Below are positions 21,257-32,449 of a stretch of 64,000 bases of DNA, one piece after another. Position 1 is the stretch's first letter. Each line of letters starts with the position of its first letter. The translations under genes and the position numbers were made by a program. Source of the DNA: Lithodes maja (taxonomy: Eukaryota; Arthropoda; Malacostraca; Decapoda; Lithodidae). The stretch lies in NCBI GenBank assembly GCA_037953745.1, contig JBAKBP010000780.1, positions 1 to 64,000 of the forward strand, given 5' to 3'. Below the pieces are notes generated by a model. That model saw only the letters and a program-made list of their open reading frames with translations, ran no database searches and had not been told where the DNA came from.

Positions 21257-22556
21257 CACCTTCCTTCACTTCTGATAGTCAAGTGCCTCCCCAACTTATC
21301 CAAGTACGAAAACCTCCACCCACAACCCCGACCACAATAGAAACCCTCCCGTCTAGCCCTGACATACCTCCACCAGGCACCACAGTGAGAAAACCACCAC
21401 CCCACCCCAAACCAAGTACACACCCAACCGCACCACACAATCTACCTCAGTAACCTCACGCTACAACTTACGCCCACGACAAAAATCGTTTAAAACCTCC
21501 AGAAAACACACCCTGCTAACCAAGTTCCGTAAGGCTGCCAGACCACTACCCTCCTCCTCCTCTTCTTCTTCTTCGTCGAATTCTCCCCCACAAAGGGAAA
21601 GAAGACGAATAATCACCAGCAAATCACCAACCTCATCAAACGACACACCCCACACACGCCCTTACCCCCAACCCTCCAACTTAAATCTACACTCCTTACC
21701 CACCCGTCTAGCCCCCCCCGCATCCGCCACTTTCCCCTCCACGATCCCCACCACCCCACCAACACACCGACCAACCTCCTCATCTCACCGAACCCCCAAC
21801 CAACCAACCCCTAAGGAATCCCCCCCCCCCCACAAAGTCACTCCTGAGAAAACCCCCACATGTCCTTTACCTGTAAAACGTTCTTCCCCTCAATATAAAT
21901 CATCGTCGAGCGACTCAAGTCCCACGACAAACATCTACCTTCCCACCAGGACCGCCAGAGGTAGAATAATCAACAGACCCATCAGATTTAAAGACAGCGA
22001 TACAAAAATAACACCCCGTTCTGACACTCAGGACCCAAGCCACACAACACACACACCCCCTCCTTCCCACACACCTCCTTCACCCACCTTACCTAAACCG
22101 ATCTTGCGCATTGCCTCACTATATATTCCCAACCTACAACACCGCCCAAGAAAACCAAATAAAACCCAGACTCACATTCCCCCTTCATCCCCAGCTCTGT
22201 TGTCACGTGTGAATCCCCTTTCGGTTAGTAACCCATTCACCACACTAAACAGACCTCCTGTCAATCCCACACACCTCACTCCGACCCCCACGGGGGAAAG
22301 CTACAAACCATTCATACGAAAGGTTAAAGTAAAAACCCCCACTGGACACTTGGCCCGTGTACCACGCCCACTTCAAGCCCGGGCAGCCGCCCGCCACAAC
22401 ACAGAGGACACATTCTTACAGGTATACATTGACCTGCAAAAGAAACCTGACCGTCGCTCTCTTGCTTGGTGGAACCTTCTAAATACCCTTAAAATGACCC
22501 ACCATGACTATGCTTCTTTTTACTTCACCCTTGAGGCTCGAGGACGAGCCATAATG
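21257..22556 (+). other. Proline/threonine-rich 3' region after integrase, broken frames
   Basis: C-rich DNA encodes proline-, threonine- and histidine-rich peptides in shifting frames (21253-21453 and 22104-22556 are the longest). The last part reads KPFIRKVKVKTPTGHLARV, then TEDTFLQVYIDLQKKPDR and SLAWWNLLNTLKM, which looks like a real folded segment and may be the end of a third ORF running up to the 3' LTR. No signal peptide, transmembrane segment or other envelope feature is visible. Function unknown. Confidence 0.5.
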
Positions 22557-22569
22557 AAAGAGAGGGAAG
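22557..22569 (+). promoter_or_regulatory. Polypurine tract of element 1
   Basis: AAAGAGAGGGAAG immediately precedes the 3' LTR start TAAAATG. The same tract borders the 3' LTR of element 2 (minus strand, 29833-29845). Confidence 0.75.
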
Positions 22570-25500
22570 TAAAATGCCCCAGAACAAGAAGCCCACCACA
22601 GAAGCCACGAACGAACACCACACAGAAACACCCGAAAGAAAGGTCCACAGAACGAAAGGACCAGCTGACCGAGCCAGCCATTTCAGACAGGCCCAAGCCC
22701 GCAGGGCTAAGCAGCTCCAGGCCGCACCTACCTACCTTTTCTAAACTGACCATTTTCCACACCTCACGTACACTACCCCCTCGTGTCCTACACTCCTAAC
22801 TACAAAGATGATGAACAGGAATATACATTCATATTAAAAACACCGATGCCCTGTCCCGACGTTGAGCCAATGCCAACACATCAGACAGCCATAATTATAT
22901 CTATATATGTTCTTACATCCGAGAAGTAGACGTTATATATCTTAGAAGTTATAACACCCACGCCTGTCCCTAGACCTCGTATATCATTTCCCATGACGAG
23001 TATAGATATATGTAACCCGTGCTCAGTCGCCCCCTTGCATTGTTCCTCTAGTAACTAAGTGTCTCTATAATATTAACTGCCACCAGTATTGATGCGACAT
23101 AGCGGCACTGTCCTTGTGTCGTATTGTGCCAAGTACAGATCAACCAGGTTTCATCACCTTATTAGGACGACGACTATAATGTCGTCATTCATCGATGTAT
23201 GCAATCCTTAGTTTAAGTATTAATATTAACATTCCCTAACATCTTGTCTTGCCAGACTAAGCTTTCTGAAGACCCATCGCCCCATAAATCTATGTATTCA
23301 ATCCTTAGGTTAAGTATCTTCATCCGCCATTGTGTTCACCTTTTTCCATTTACTTTTCCACAATTGTCATACGTCTTCCCCTTGCCTCCTTTGTATCCAC
23401 AGTCCACACAACGCCAATTTGCTTCGTGTCATACACCTCTTACCCCAACCAGAGATTGTATAAGATAACCTTGTTACCAGTATCTGTCATAAGTACCCCG
23501 AAACAATAACTAAGTACCCCTACGAACTGCCGCTTTTGTTGGTATATATATATTTCATAGAAAACGCAGTTCCCAGGGCCAACTAATAGTATCCATAACC
23601 CCTCGGACTGACCACATAACTCTATCTTTTCCAGACTCATATACCACCCCATAGTTGCATTCCCCGGTAGCATTTGGCTAACGTACTTCCACTGCCTTTT
23701 CAAACTCCAATATCAACTGCAGCCTAATGCCACCCCCACACCCAGAGACCTTAGGGTCAAATTCCCCTATAGCCCCCCTGAACTCCTCCCCTCTCATTAT
23801 AAGACCCCGCGCTTCTCTACTCTTGTCCGACCTAGCCTCTCTCTCATACCTCTTGAAGATCCTTGAATTTCCCGTTGCTAACGCTCTCCAACCTTTTATA
23901 TATATACTCCTATCCAGCTTACCTTCACTTAGTAGGCCAGAACAACATTAGAACTTTACTAACCCCTTGCATGCCATCTATTCTCTTACAACCCATTCAC
24001 AACCCTGCACCCAATGGTCGTCGGTGCGAGGCTAGCCGCCTCACCAGTAACTAACTTCCAGATAAATGTGGCAGAGTTAGCAACCCAGTCTCCACCACAT
24101 CCAGCAAACCCTACAATTAACAACCAGCCGAGTAAAACCAGCTAGCCAAGGCACCTTCGGTTTTGGTATTAAGGACACCCACATCTGTCTCATACACAGA
24201 TGGTTATTACAAACACTGGTGATATGGCAAGCCCCTAGCCACAGCCGCCGGACGACTATCACAGAGAGAGGGCGCCCAGCTCCCCCTTTTTGCCCACCCG
24301 AGGAGGGAGACCCCCACCCCGCGGAGGTATACCTGGCCCCTGTTTTGACTTCTGAGTCATTGCCAGGTAGCACAGGAATTCTTCCTATCAATGAACTAAC
24401 CATGCATGACTAACACCTTTAATAACCTCTATTAACTCACAATAAACCATTTACCTTTCTTGCATACTCTGATCACTAAATTTAAAAATTAGCACCTCAG
24501 CTATACCATAGAATGAATATTGAACAATCTAAGAGAGACGCTCCTATCACAGCTGTCCCCATCCTCCTCGCAAAGTAGATCCAGTCTCTCTCCCCTAAAT
24601 ACTTCCAGTATAGCCAAAATAGTACCTCTTACTAAGGCTCAGTTATATGAAAATATGAAGGCTTCCTATAGCCATGTGCCACAACAGTAATCACCATCTT
24701 ACCTAGTCCCCATATCTATTGAGAGCTCAAATAAGTCCATAAGACTCGAGATCCCTACTGTCTACAGGGTCCAGAACTGAGCCTATAAACCTAGCTCCCG
24801 CCCCCAGTCAAATCAGTTGAAAGCTAGACACCAACCAGTGGTCACTACCCTGCAGTTAACCTCTAGCTCTGCCCTTGTGTTGTTCCGGAGTTGAGAGATT
24901 CCAGATCCGGCAGACTCCGTGGCAGAGAAGACTAATAGAAGCATCTGTCCATGTACAAGTCCTAACGTGCACCTCATAACCTTCACACAAATTCGTGGGT
25001 ATATAGGTGTGTAGCCAGCAACGATCGTCAAGAGATCCGACTTGAGAACTTCCTACATTTTGGACCACCTGGACGGCCGAGGAACCAGTCGTTAGCCCCC
25101 AACATCACCGGAAGCAAGATAACCAGGACCAGATCAACAAATACTATTCAAGATTCATGTTGCTAGTACTAAGTGTTATAGTACTAGTTTGACACTCACT
25201 TATTAACTTTCTATAAAGTAGCTAAAACCTTGCCCAGTGTAACTTATATTTAACCATTCCATTTGGGACGTACTAAGCGTATCAGTGCTCATTAATTAAC
25301 AGGCGACATTGACTCTCGTAATTACCTTATTCAGATATTAAAACTCTAGTGATATCTAACGTTCGCCCACTGATTTGTGTTCTACGTATTTCTGCCATAA
25401 GAATATAAAACTTAGATCAGTACCCCCATGAGGTTACTAGAGATTCCGTGTTCTACAATATACGCGTGTCTAATCCTAACTGTGAGCTGCTACTTGGGCA

Positions 25501-25876
25501 CGCGACCAGCCAGTAAGAGATCAAATCAGTGAAATTGAATTACATGAATATATTGAGGTCTTCCAGTAAAATAAAACTTGCTAATTAAACCCGTGATCAG
25601 AAGAGTATACCTGAACGTTGGAAGTGGGAGACTAGGCTCCATCCAGATCCGCTAATGCTAGCAGTTCCCTTCTATTATTTGTTTTGTGCGAGAATTATTA
25701 TCTTTCCATGCTCTTTATTTACTTACTTAAATAAACGTGAACTTGTGTCGTGTTACCGTGTGTTTATTTTGTGTTCTCTATTCCTCATACCTTGTATTGT
25801 GCATGCAGCCTTATATACCAAGTCATTTAGAACTCACATTACCCAAGTTAAACCTGTAGAAAAACAGGGCATAACA
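22570..25876 (+). repeat. 3' LTR of element 1 (3307 bp)
   Basis: Near-identical partner of 12244-15557, ending in GGGCATAACA followed by the GTAAT duplication. Small differences include a short insertion at about 24480 (TTTAAA) and scattered substitutions. Confidence 0.92.
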
Positions 25877-25881
25877 GTAAT

Positions 25882-26061
25882 TATAGGGAAAAGGCTTGTA
25901 CTCTTATTGTTCATGTTCTTTCTTCCAGATTTTGAGAAATTAGTGTTTCCATGGTTTTAGTTCAGCTATAATTCCAATGTGGAATACAAGATGGGTTATT
26001 GTATCGCAGTATCCACTTGAAACTGTTTGGTGATTCTTTACACATCTGCCGGTACTTATGA
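25882..26061. other. Short spacer between element 1 and the split MITE
   Basis: Non-coding, A/T-rich, nothing recognised. Confidence 0.5.
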
Positions 26062-26462
26062 CCGAAACTAGGGTACCACTAATTATTTCTCAATATTTGA
26101 AGGCTATTATAGATTAAGGATATTGCAAAGATCATATTAAAATGTGTGTCAACCTCCGGAGATACATTTTATGTGCACTAGGCCTAGGCCTATATAAAGT
26201 ACTGTAAAAACAAAAAACTCCCTATAAACTCCCTATTGATGGCAGTGAAACTCTTATTAAGCCACTTACTGTTAAAATAGATCCTGATTTCAATAATTCA
26301 TGGGGGGGTGAGGGGGGGGGGGGCAAAGCCCCCCCTCAACCCATCCTGTATCCAAAGGCAAAACAAATTGTACATTTACTCTGAAAATTACTTAGGGCTA
26401 CATCTGCGTGTTCTAAGATCGTTGGATAATGGGAGAAATAACATTTTCCAGGGGATTGTAAC
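26062..26462. mobile_element. MITE family C, copy A left part (split by element 2)
   Basis: Reverse-complement similarity to about 49150-49530 is clear: CTCAATATTTGAAGG, GATCATATTAAAATGTG, TTTATGTGCACT, GATGGCAGTGAAACTCTTA and CCCATCCTGTA all have partners there. The left edge carries AAACTA and ACCACTAAT, matching the inverted terminus of copy B. The sequence breaks at GGGGATTGTAAC, where LTR element 2 begins, and resumes at 48684. Confidence 0.7.
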
Positions 26463-29400
26463 TGTTATGCCCTGTTTTTCTACAGGTTTAACTTGGGTAA
26501 TGTGAGTTCTAATTGACTGGGTATATAAGGCTGCATGCACAATACAAGATATGAGGAATAGAGAACACAAAGAAACACATGGTAGCAAGTTACACGATCA
26601 CGTTTATTGATATACCACTGCAGAATACTTGTGTAAGACAATATAATAGAATTGAACAACACTAGCATAAGTGGATCTGGATGGAGCCTAGTCTCCCACT
26701 TCCAACGTTCAGGTATTAATCTTCTGATCACTGGCTTTAATTCAACAGGTTTATATACCGAAGACCATCAATGTTACTTATAGAATCATATTCACTGTTA
26801 GATTTATCACGGGTAGCTCTGGTGCACAAGTAGTAGTTCACAGACTGGATTAGACACGCGTATTTTAGAGCACAGGAATTCTAGTAACCTCAGGGGGTAC
26901 TGATCTAAGTTTTATATTCTTGTCTCAGAAATACATAGAACGCAAATCAGTGGGCGAACCTTCAGATATCACTAGGGTTTCCTTCTAGGTAATAATATCT
27001 GGGCATATGGTTGATTACGAGAGTTAGTATCGCCTGTTAAATAATGAACACTGATACGCTTAGCACTTCCTAATTGAATGGTTATATGAATTATACCTGG
27101 GCAAAGAGATAGCCACTTCGTCTATTCTATCTATATGCTCAGGCCCAATCCCCATTTTGGGGGTAGCCGACTCAAGACAGAGCAAGAACAGGGAAAACAC
27201 AAAAACAACATAAAACAAAAAATAAACACAGATAAAAAACACAAACTCACACACATCCAGGTCACCTTCGATAGCCACTTCGTAAAAATATTAATTAGTG
27301 AATCTCTAAACAGCACAGTAATATGTAGTACTGCTAAAGGGAATCTTGGATAGTATCTGATGGGTCTGGTCCTGGTTATCTTGCGTCCATGATGTTGGGG
27401 GCTAACGACTGGTTCCGCGGCCGTCCAGGGGGCCCACATGTGTGAAGTTCTCAAATACGCGGGCAGGTCCTTCTATCCAAATCTGCCACGGAGTCTGCCG
27501 GCTCTGGAATCTCACTCCGGAACAACACAAGGGCAGAGCTAGAAGTTAACTGCAGGGTAGTGACCCCTGGTTGGTGTCTAGTTTCAACTGATTTGACTGG
27601 GGGTGGGAGCTAGATTTATAGGCTCGGTTCTGGACCCTGTAGACAGTAGGGATCTCGAGTCTTATGGACTTATTTGAGCTCTCAATAGACATGGGGACTA
27701 GGTAAGATGGTATTTACTGTTGTGGCACATGGCTATAGGAAGCCTTTATATTTTCATATAACTGAGCCTTAGTAAGAGGTACTATTTTGGCTATACTGGA
27801 AGTATTTAGGGGAGAGAGACTGGATCTACTTTGCGAGGAGGATGGGGACAGCTGTGATAGGAGCGTCTCTCTTAGATTGTTCAATCTTCATTCTATGGTA
27901 TAGCTGAGGTGCTAATTTAGTGGTCAGAGCAATGCAAGAAAGGTAAATGGTTTATTGTGAGTTAATAGAGGTTAGTAAGGTGTTAGTCATGCATGGTTAG
28001 TTCATTGATAGGAAGAATTCCTGTGCTACCTGGCAATGACTCTGAAGTCAAAACAGGGGCCAGGTATACCTCCGCGGGGGTGGGGGTCTCCCTCCTCGGG
28101 TGGGCAAAAAGGGGAAGCTGGGCGCCCTCTCTCTGTGATAGTCGTCCGGCGGCTGTGGCTAGGGGCTTGCCATATCACCAGTGTTCGTAATAACCCTCTG
28201 TGTATGAGACAGATGTGGGTGTCCTTAATACCAAAACCGAAGGTGCCTTGGCTAGCTGGTTTTACTCGGCTGGTTGTTAATTGTAGGGTTTGCTGGATGT
28301 GGCGGAGACTGGGTTGTTAACTCTGCCACATTTATCTGGAAGTATGGCAATAGAAGTTAGTTACTGGCGAGGCGGCTAGCCTAGCACCGACGACCATTGG
28401 GTGCAGGGTTGTGAATAGGTTGTAAGAGAATAGATGGCATGCACGGGGTTAGTAAAGTTCTAATGTTGTTCTGGCCTACTAAGGGAAGGTAGGCTGGATA
28501 GGAGTATATATATAAAAAGCTGGAGAGCGTTAGTAACGGACAATTCAAGGATCTCAAGAGGTATGAGAGAGAGGCTAGGTCGGACAAGAGTAGAGAAGTG
28601 CGGGGTCTTATAATGAGAGGGGGGGAGTGCAGGGGGGCTATAGGGGAATTTGACCCTAAGGTCTCTGGGCGTGGGGGTGGCATTAGGCTGCAGTTGATAT
28701 GGAAGTTTGAAAAGGCAGTAGAATACGTTAGCCAAATGCTACCGGGGAATGCAACTATGTGGTGGTTTATGAGTCTGGAAAAGATAGAGTTATGTGATCA
28801 GTCCGAGGGGTTATGGATACTATTAGTTGGCCCTGGGAACTGCGTTTTCTATTAAATATAAATATACCAACAACAGCGGCAGTTCGTAGGGGTACTTAGT
28901 TATTGTTTCGGGGTACTTATGACAGATACTGGGAACCAGGTTATCTTATACAATCTCTGGTTGGGGTAAGAGGTGTATGACACGAAGTAAATTGGCATAG
29001 TGTGGACTGTGGATACGAAGGAGGCAAGGGGAAGACGTATGACAATTGTGGAAAAGTAAATGGAAAAAGGTGAACACAATGGCGGATAAAAATACTTAAC
29101 CTAAGGATTGAATACATAGATTTATGGGGCGATGGGTCTTCAGAAGCTTAGTCTGGCAAGACAAGATGTTAGGGAATGTTAATATTAATACTTAAACTAA
29201 GGATTGCATACATCGATGAACGATGACATTATAGTCGTCGTCCTAATAAGGTGATGAAACCTGGTTGATCTGTACTTGGCACAATACGACACAAGGACAG
29301 TGCCGCTATGTCGTATCAATGCTGGTGGCAGTTAATATTATAGACTTAGTTACTAGAGGAACAATGCAAGGGGCGACTGAGCACGGGTTACATATATCTA

Positions 29401-29832
29401 TACTCGTCATGGGAAATGATATACGAGGTCTAGGGACAAGCGTGGGTGTTTTAACTTCTAAGATATATAACATCTACTTCTCGGATGTAAGAACATACAT
29501 AGATATAATTATGGCTGTCTGATGTGTTGGCATTGGCTCAACATAGGGACAGGGCATGGGTGTTTTTAATATGAATGTATATTCCTGTTCATCATCTTTG
29601 TAGTTAGGAGTGTAGGACACGAGGGGTAGTGTACGTGAGGTGTGGAAAATGGTCAGTTTAGAAAAGGTAGGTGGGTGCAGCCTGGAGCTGCTTAGCCCTG
29701 CGGGCTTGGGCCTGTCTGAAATGGCTGGCTCGGCCAGCTGGTCCTTTCGTTCTGTGGACCTTTCCTTTGGGTGTTTCTGTGTGGTGTTCGTTCGTGGCTT
29801 CTGTGGTGGGCTTCTCGTTCTGGGGCATTTTA
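26463..29832 (-). repeat. 3' LTR of element 2, carrying an inserted SINE-like copy
   Basis: 3370 bp including a 162-bp insertion with TSD; without it about 3208 bp, close to the 3215 bp of the partner LTR. On the minus strand it runs from TAAAATGCCCC to GGGCATAACA. Confidence 0.9.
27121..27269 (-). mobile_element. (ATAG)n-tailed SINE-like insertion in the LTR
   Basis: The 13-bp duplication GATAGCCACTTCG stands at 27108-27120 and 27270-27282. The other LTR (46107-46119) has this sequence once, so the empty site is directly visible. Minus-strand reading: T-rich head, CTTGAGTCGGCTACC, CCCC-AAAAT-GGGG hairpin, (ATAG)n tail. It is about 40 bp longer at the 5' side than the 491-598 copy. Confidence 0.92.
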
Positions 29833-29890
29833 CTTCCCTCTCCTTCATTATAGGCTCGTCCTCGAGCCTCAAGGGTGAAGTAAAAAGAAG

Positions 29891-30376
29891 CATAGTCAGA
29901 AAAGTGTAGGTTAACAAGAAAAGTAGTATGACTAAGGGAAAAAAATATATAATATATAGTATATGGAAAACATGTAAATTTAAGAAAGAACAGATAATTA
30001 AGAACACAGGAAATTAAGAAGAGGTAAAGTGTTTAACAATGTATAAAGCAAATTTTAAAAGATAGTCAGAAAAGTGTAGGTTAACAAGAAAAGTAGTATG
30101 ACTAAGGGAAAAAAATAATATATACAGTATAATTATGGAAAACATGTAAATTTAAGAAAGGACAGATAATTAAGAACACAGGAAATTAAGAAGAGGTAAA
30201 GTGTTTAACAATGTATAAAGCAAATTTTAAAAGATAGTCAGAAAAGTGTAGGTTAACAAGAAAAGTAGTATGACTAAGGGGAAAAATATATATATACTGT
30301 ATATATACAGTATATGGAAAACATGTAAATTTAAGAAAGGACAGATAATTAAGAACACAGGAAATTAAGAAGAGGT
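29891..30376 (-). repeat. About 171-bp tandem array in element 2, continued at 42788-42911
   Basis: AGTCAGAAAAGTGTAGG starts units at 29891, 30061 and 30233, and again at 42821 beyond the DIRS insertion (spacing about 170-172 bp). Units share AAGTAGTATGACTAAGGG and AATTAAGAAGAGGTAAAGTG. The last unit is cut at GAGGT (30376) and resumes with AAAGTG (42788), which gives the DIRS target site. Confidence 0.85.
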
Positions 30377-30422
30377 TGGGAGGTTTGACGTACCTCCCAA
30401 CCTACCAAATAGGAAAACCTAC

Positions 30423-30724
30423 TATTTGGTAGTAGTCTTGGAAAATCAAACGTCAAGGCTATTAACCTAATTGCAATGACGACTTGTCTAATTTGACTGC
30501 TATGTCGTCATTCCAACCGCGGTTAAAAAGAAAACGTCTAGAGTCTACTCCTTATCTTGCTCTAGGAGACGTTGTACATTAACCAAAACTACCACCGAAG
30601 GTGAAAAAAGCATAGAAGAGAAGAAAAAGGGGTTTACCTTAGTTACCGCTCAAGGCCCATCCCGTGTTCCGTCATGCGCAGATCCCTGTCGAACGTGCGC
30701 ATAAGCGACCCTCTCTTGTTATCA
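30423..30724 (+). repeat. DIRS left inverted terminal repeat
   Basis: Pairs with 42486-42787 in inverse orientation over about 300 bp with few mismatches (for example ACGTCAAGGCTATTAACC and ACCGCGGTTAAAAAG). Outside it, 30377-30422 adds a left-only hairpin TGGGAGGT...ACCTCCCA. Confidence 0.9.
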
Positions 30725-30787
30725 CATCTCACGCCAGCAGAAGAACGCGGATGGGCAGGGGTCCGGAGTGAGGGAGGGTATTATGTA

Positions 30788-30900
30788 CGTTGGATTTTCC
30801 AAGACTACTACCAAATAGTAGGTTTTCCTATTTGGTAGGTTGGGAGGTACGTCAAACCTCCCAATTTGTTAGTAGTCTTGGCAAATCCAACGTCAAGGCT
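30788..30900. repeat. DIRS internal complementary region (ICR)
   Basis: Positions 30788-30863 are the reverse complement of the extreme left end (30377-30452, about one mismatch). They run without a gap into ATTTGTTAGTAGTCTTGGC..., 30864-30900, the reverse complement of the extreme right end (42751-42787). The two element ends are therefore joined head to tail here, as in the ICR that serves as template for circle formation in DIRS-1. The join point is CCTCCCA|ATTTGTT. Confidence 0.9.
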
Positions 30901-31337
30901 GCATAACAAATAGGAGGAGGACATCCAAGCCCAACATACCAAAAAAAACAATGCATAAGACAAAATTATGAATGACAAAGAAACACAAGTTAAACAAGAG
31001 AGTTTAATAAAAGCGTGAAAAACTGAGGAGTAGCTAAAAAGAGCAGTTTTAACACGTGCCCGTCATTCATATTAATGCAAAACCATAGACTTGTCTTAAA
31101 CCAAAAAGCACTGTACATAAAAACCCTTTTCTTCCAAAATGAACAAAAAACAAGGAACACAAACTTAAAACACAATTTGCAAGGAGGCAAAAACACTTAT
31201 GTACTGTATACATATAACATAATCCCAAACTTGTAATCCAGTGTTGCAAACCCGTACTCCCCCCCCCCCTTTTGCAAAGAAAACAAAGTAAAAGAAAGAG
31301 TGACAAGGGGGGAAGACCAGGCAACCTCGCTAGAGCT
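30901..31337. other. DIRS 3' untranslated stretch between recombinase and ICR
   Basis: A-rich on the plus strand with no domain. It includes a C run at 31259-31268. Confidence 0.5.
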
Positions 31338-32447
31338 CTAGGAAACACGACTCCCGAGAGCTATCACAGGCCGAGGGGGTCTAACAATGGACATGGAGAG
31401 GTAGGAGGAGATGAAGGTATGGATAGAAGACCACAAACCTGCCGAGGCGACGTCAGGCAACGAACGAGTCTGCAGGAACCGTAAGGAGGCAGCAAAGGAC
31501 CGCACATCGTGCGCAGAACCCCGACAAGCAGGGTTACTGGCACGAATAACCCGACAAATGTGGCGTCCTATCTGTACCTTCGAAAGCCTCCCACCAGTCC
31601 GAGGAGACACCCACACAGCAGTCCCCGAAGTCGGAGCCACAGACTCAACATAAGAGTGCAAGGCCTGCACCGGGCACAATACATGGTGAGTATGCCCACG
31701 TTTTAAAGCCTGGATGGTGAAAGGCTTAAAAACGTGGGTCTCTCTCTCATTCTTGGCAACAAAATGAGGGGAGGGGGCTAACGTGACGACATTCAATGAC
31801 GGGGAGAATCGCATGCATTCCTGGGACCGTGACATGGCAGCTAGTTCAGACACCCTATCCCCAGTGGCCAGAGCGACAAGGAAGAGCGTACGCTCCAGCA
31901 ACTGAACCGGTGTAGTGTCCCGTGTATATGTGTGTGAAGCCAGAAGGTCCAGAGCACGCCCCAGATCCCACTGAGGAGGGATCTGGCGCAGAGGCGGTCG
32001 CTCCCTGAAGGCAGCCTTCATGAAGGAATCCAGCTCCTTCGGAGGAACGACCAGCCCAGTGACGGACTCAAAGACCTCCCGGATGGCAGACAAGTGGTTA
32101 CGTATAGTGTTGACCTGAAAGCGACGTGTACGGAAGAGGTGAAACAAGTAGTGTAGGACGAGGGAAGGAGAGCTAACAGTCTGGCGAGTGTCCTGTATCC
32201 ACCTAGTAAAAGACCTCCAGTGGGACTCGTAAGTCCCCCAAGTCGAAGACGTCCATGAACGCTTCAGGAAGTCAGTCAGGTCCCGTCCGTGGACTGGGAG
32301 CCACCGTGCCTCACGAACATCCACGATGCGAAGGCCAACGAGGTCCGTAGGTCTCCAACCTGGCTCAAGTGGAAGTGTGAGAGAGGGAGAGGGACCGGAC
32401 TCGGGCACCACCGCTTCAACTGGGAGTACCAAGCCTGGGCCGGCCAC
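31338..32447 (-). CDS. DIRS tyrosine recombinase
   Basis: This 369-codon open frame belongs to the tyrosine recombinase (phage integrase) family and would join the circular cDNA to the target. The N-terminal core-binding part holds WGTYESHWRSFTRWI and NTIRNHLSAIREVFE. The catalytic part has the first Arg in ATGDRVSELAAM, the H-x-x-R box in SAHDVRSFAAS, a Trp in SAGLWSS and the nucleophilic Tyr in FISSYLSM. All four key positions are present and the frame is uninterrupted, in contrast with the other DIRS ORFs. The frame overlaps the preceding RNase H reading by about 170 bases in another frame. The start is uncertain because the first ATG lies inside that overlap. Confidence 0.9.
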   Translation of the reverse strand: MAGPGLVLPVEAVVPESGPSPSLTLPLEPGWRPTDLVGLRIVDVREARWLPVHGRDLTDFLKRSWTSSTWGTYESHWRSFTRWIQDTRQTVSSPSLVLHYLFHLFRTRRFQVNTIRNHLSAIREVFESVTGLVVPPKELDSFMKAAFRERPPLRQIPPQWDLGRALDLLASHTYTRDTTPVQLLERTLFLVALATGDRVSELAAMSRSQECMRFSPSLNVVTLAPSPHFVAKNERETHVFKPFTIQALKRGHTHHVLCPVQALHSYVESVAPTSGTAVWVSPRTGGRLSKVQIGRHICRVIRASNPACRGSAHDVRSFAASLRFLQTRSLPDVASAGLWSSIHTFISSYLSMSIVRPPRPVIALGSRVS

Positions 32448-32449
32448 AG

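Larger units (their letters stand above)
12244..25876 (+). mobile_element. Ty3/gypsy LTR retrotransposon, element 1 (13.6 kb)
   Basis: The order is 5' LTR, primer-binding site, gag, protease, proline-rich linker, RT-RNase H, integrase, proline-rich 3' region, polypurine tract, 3' LTR. Integrase after RNase H places it in the Ty3/gypsy order. A 5-bp duplication GTAAT flanks it (12239-12243, 25877-25881). LTR ends are TAAAATGCCCC and GGGCATAACA. At least four frame changes break gag-pol, so this copy cannot make an intact polyprotein, but the two LTRs still look very alike, implying a fairly recent insertion. Confidence 0.92.

Noticed and set aside
21257..22799. Envelope gene after integrase in element 1
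   Set aside because: No signal peptide, transmembrane segment, cysteine pattern or cleavage site; the region is proline/threonine-rich with broken frames and runs into the LTR.
27993..28320. Recurrent 65- to 94-codon frames (MVSSLIGRIPVLPGN..., MTLKSKQG...) in all four LTRs
   Set aside because: They recur only because the LTRs are copies; changes between copies shift or alter them freely, so no sign of coding constraint.
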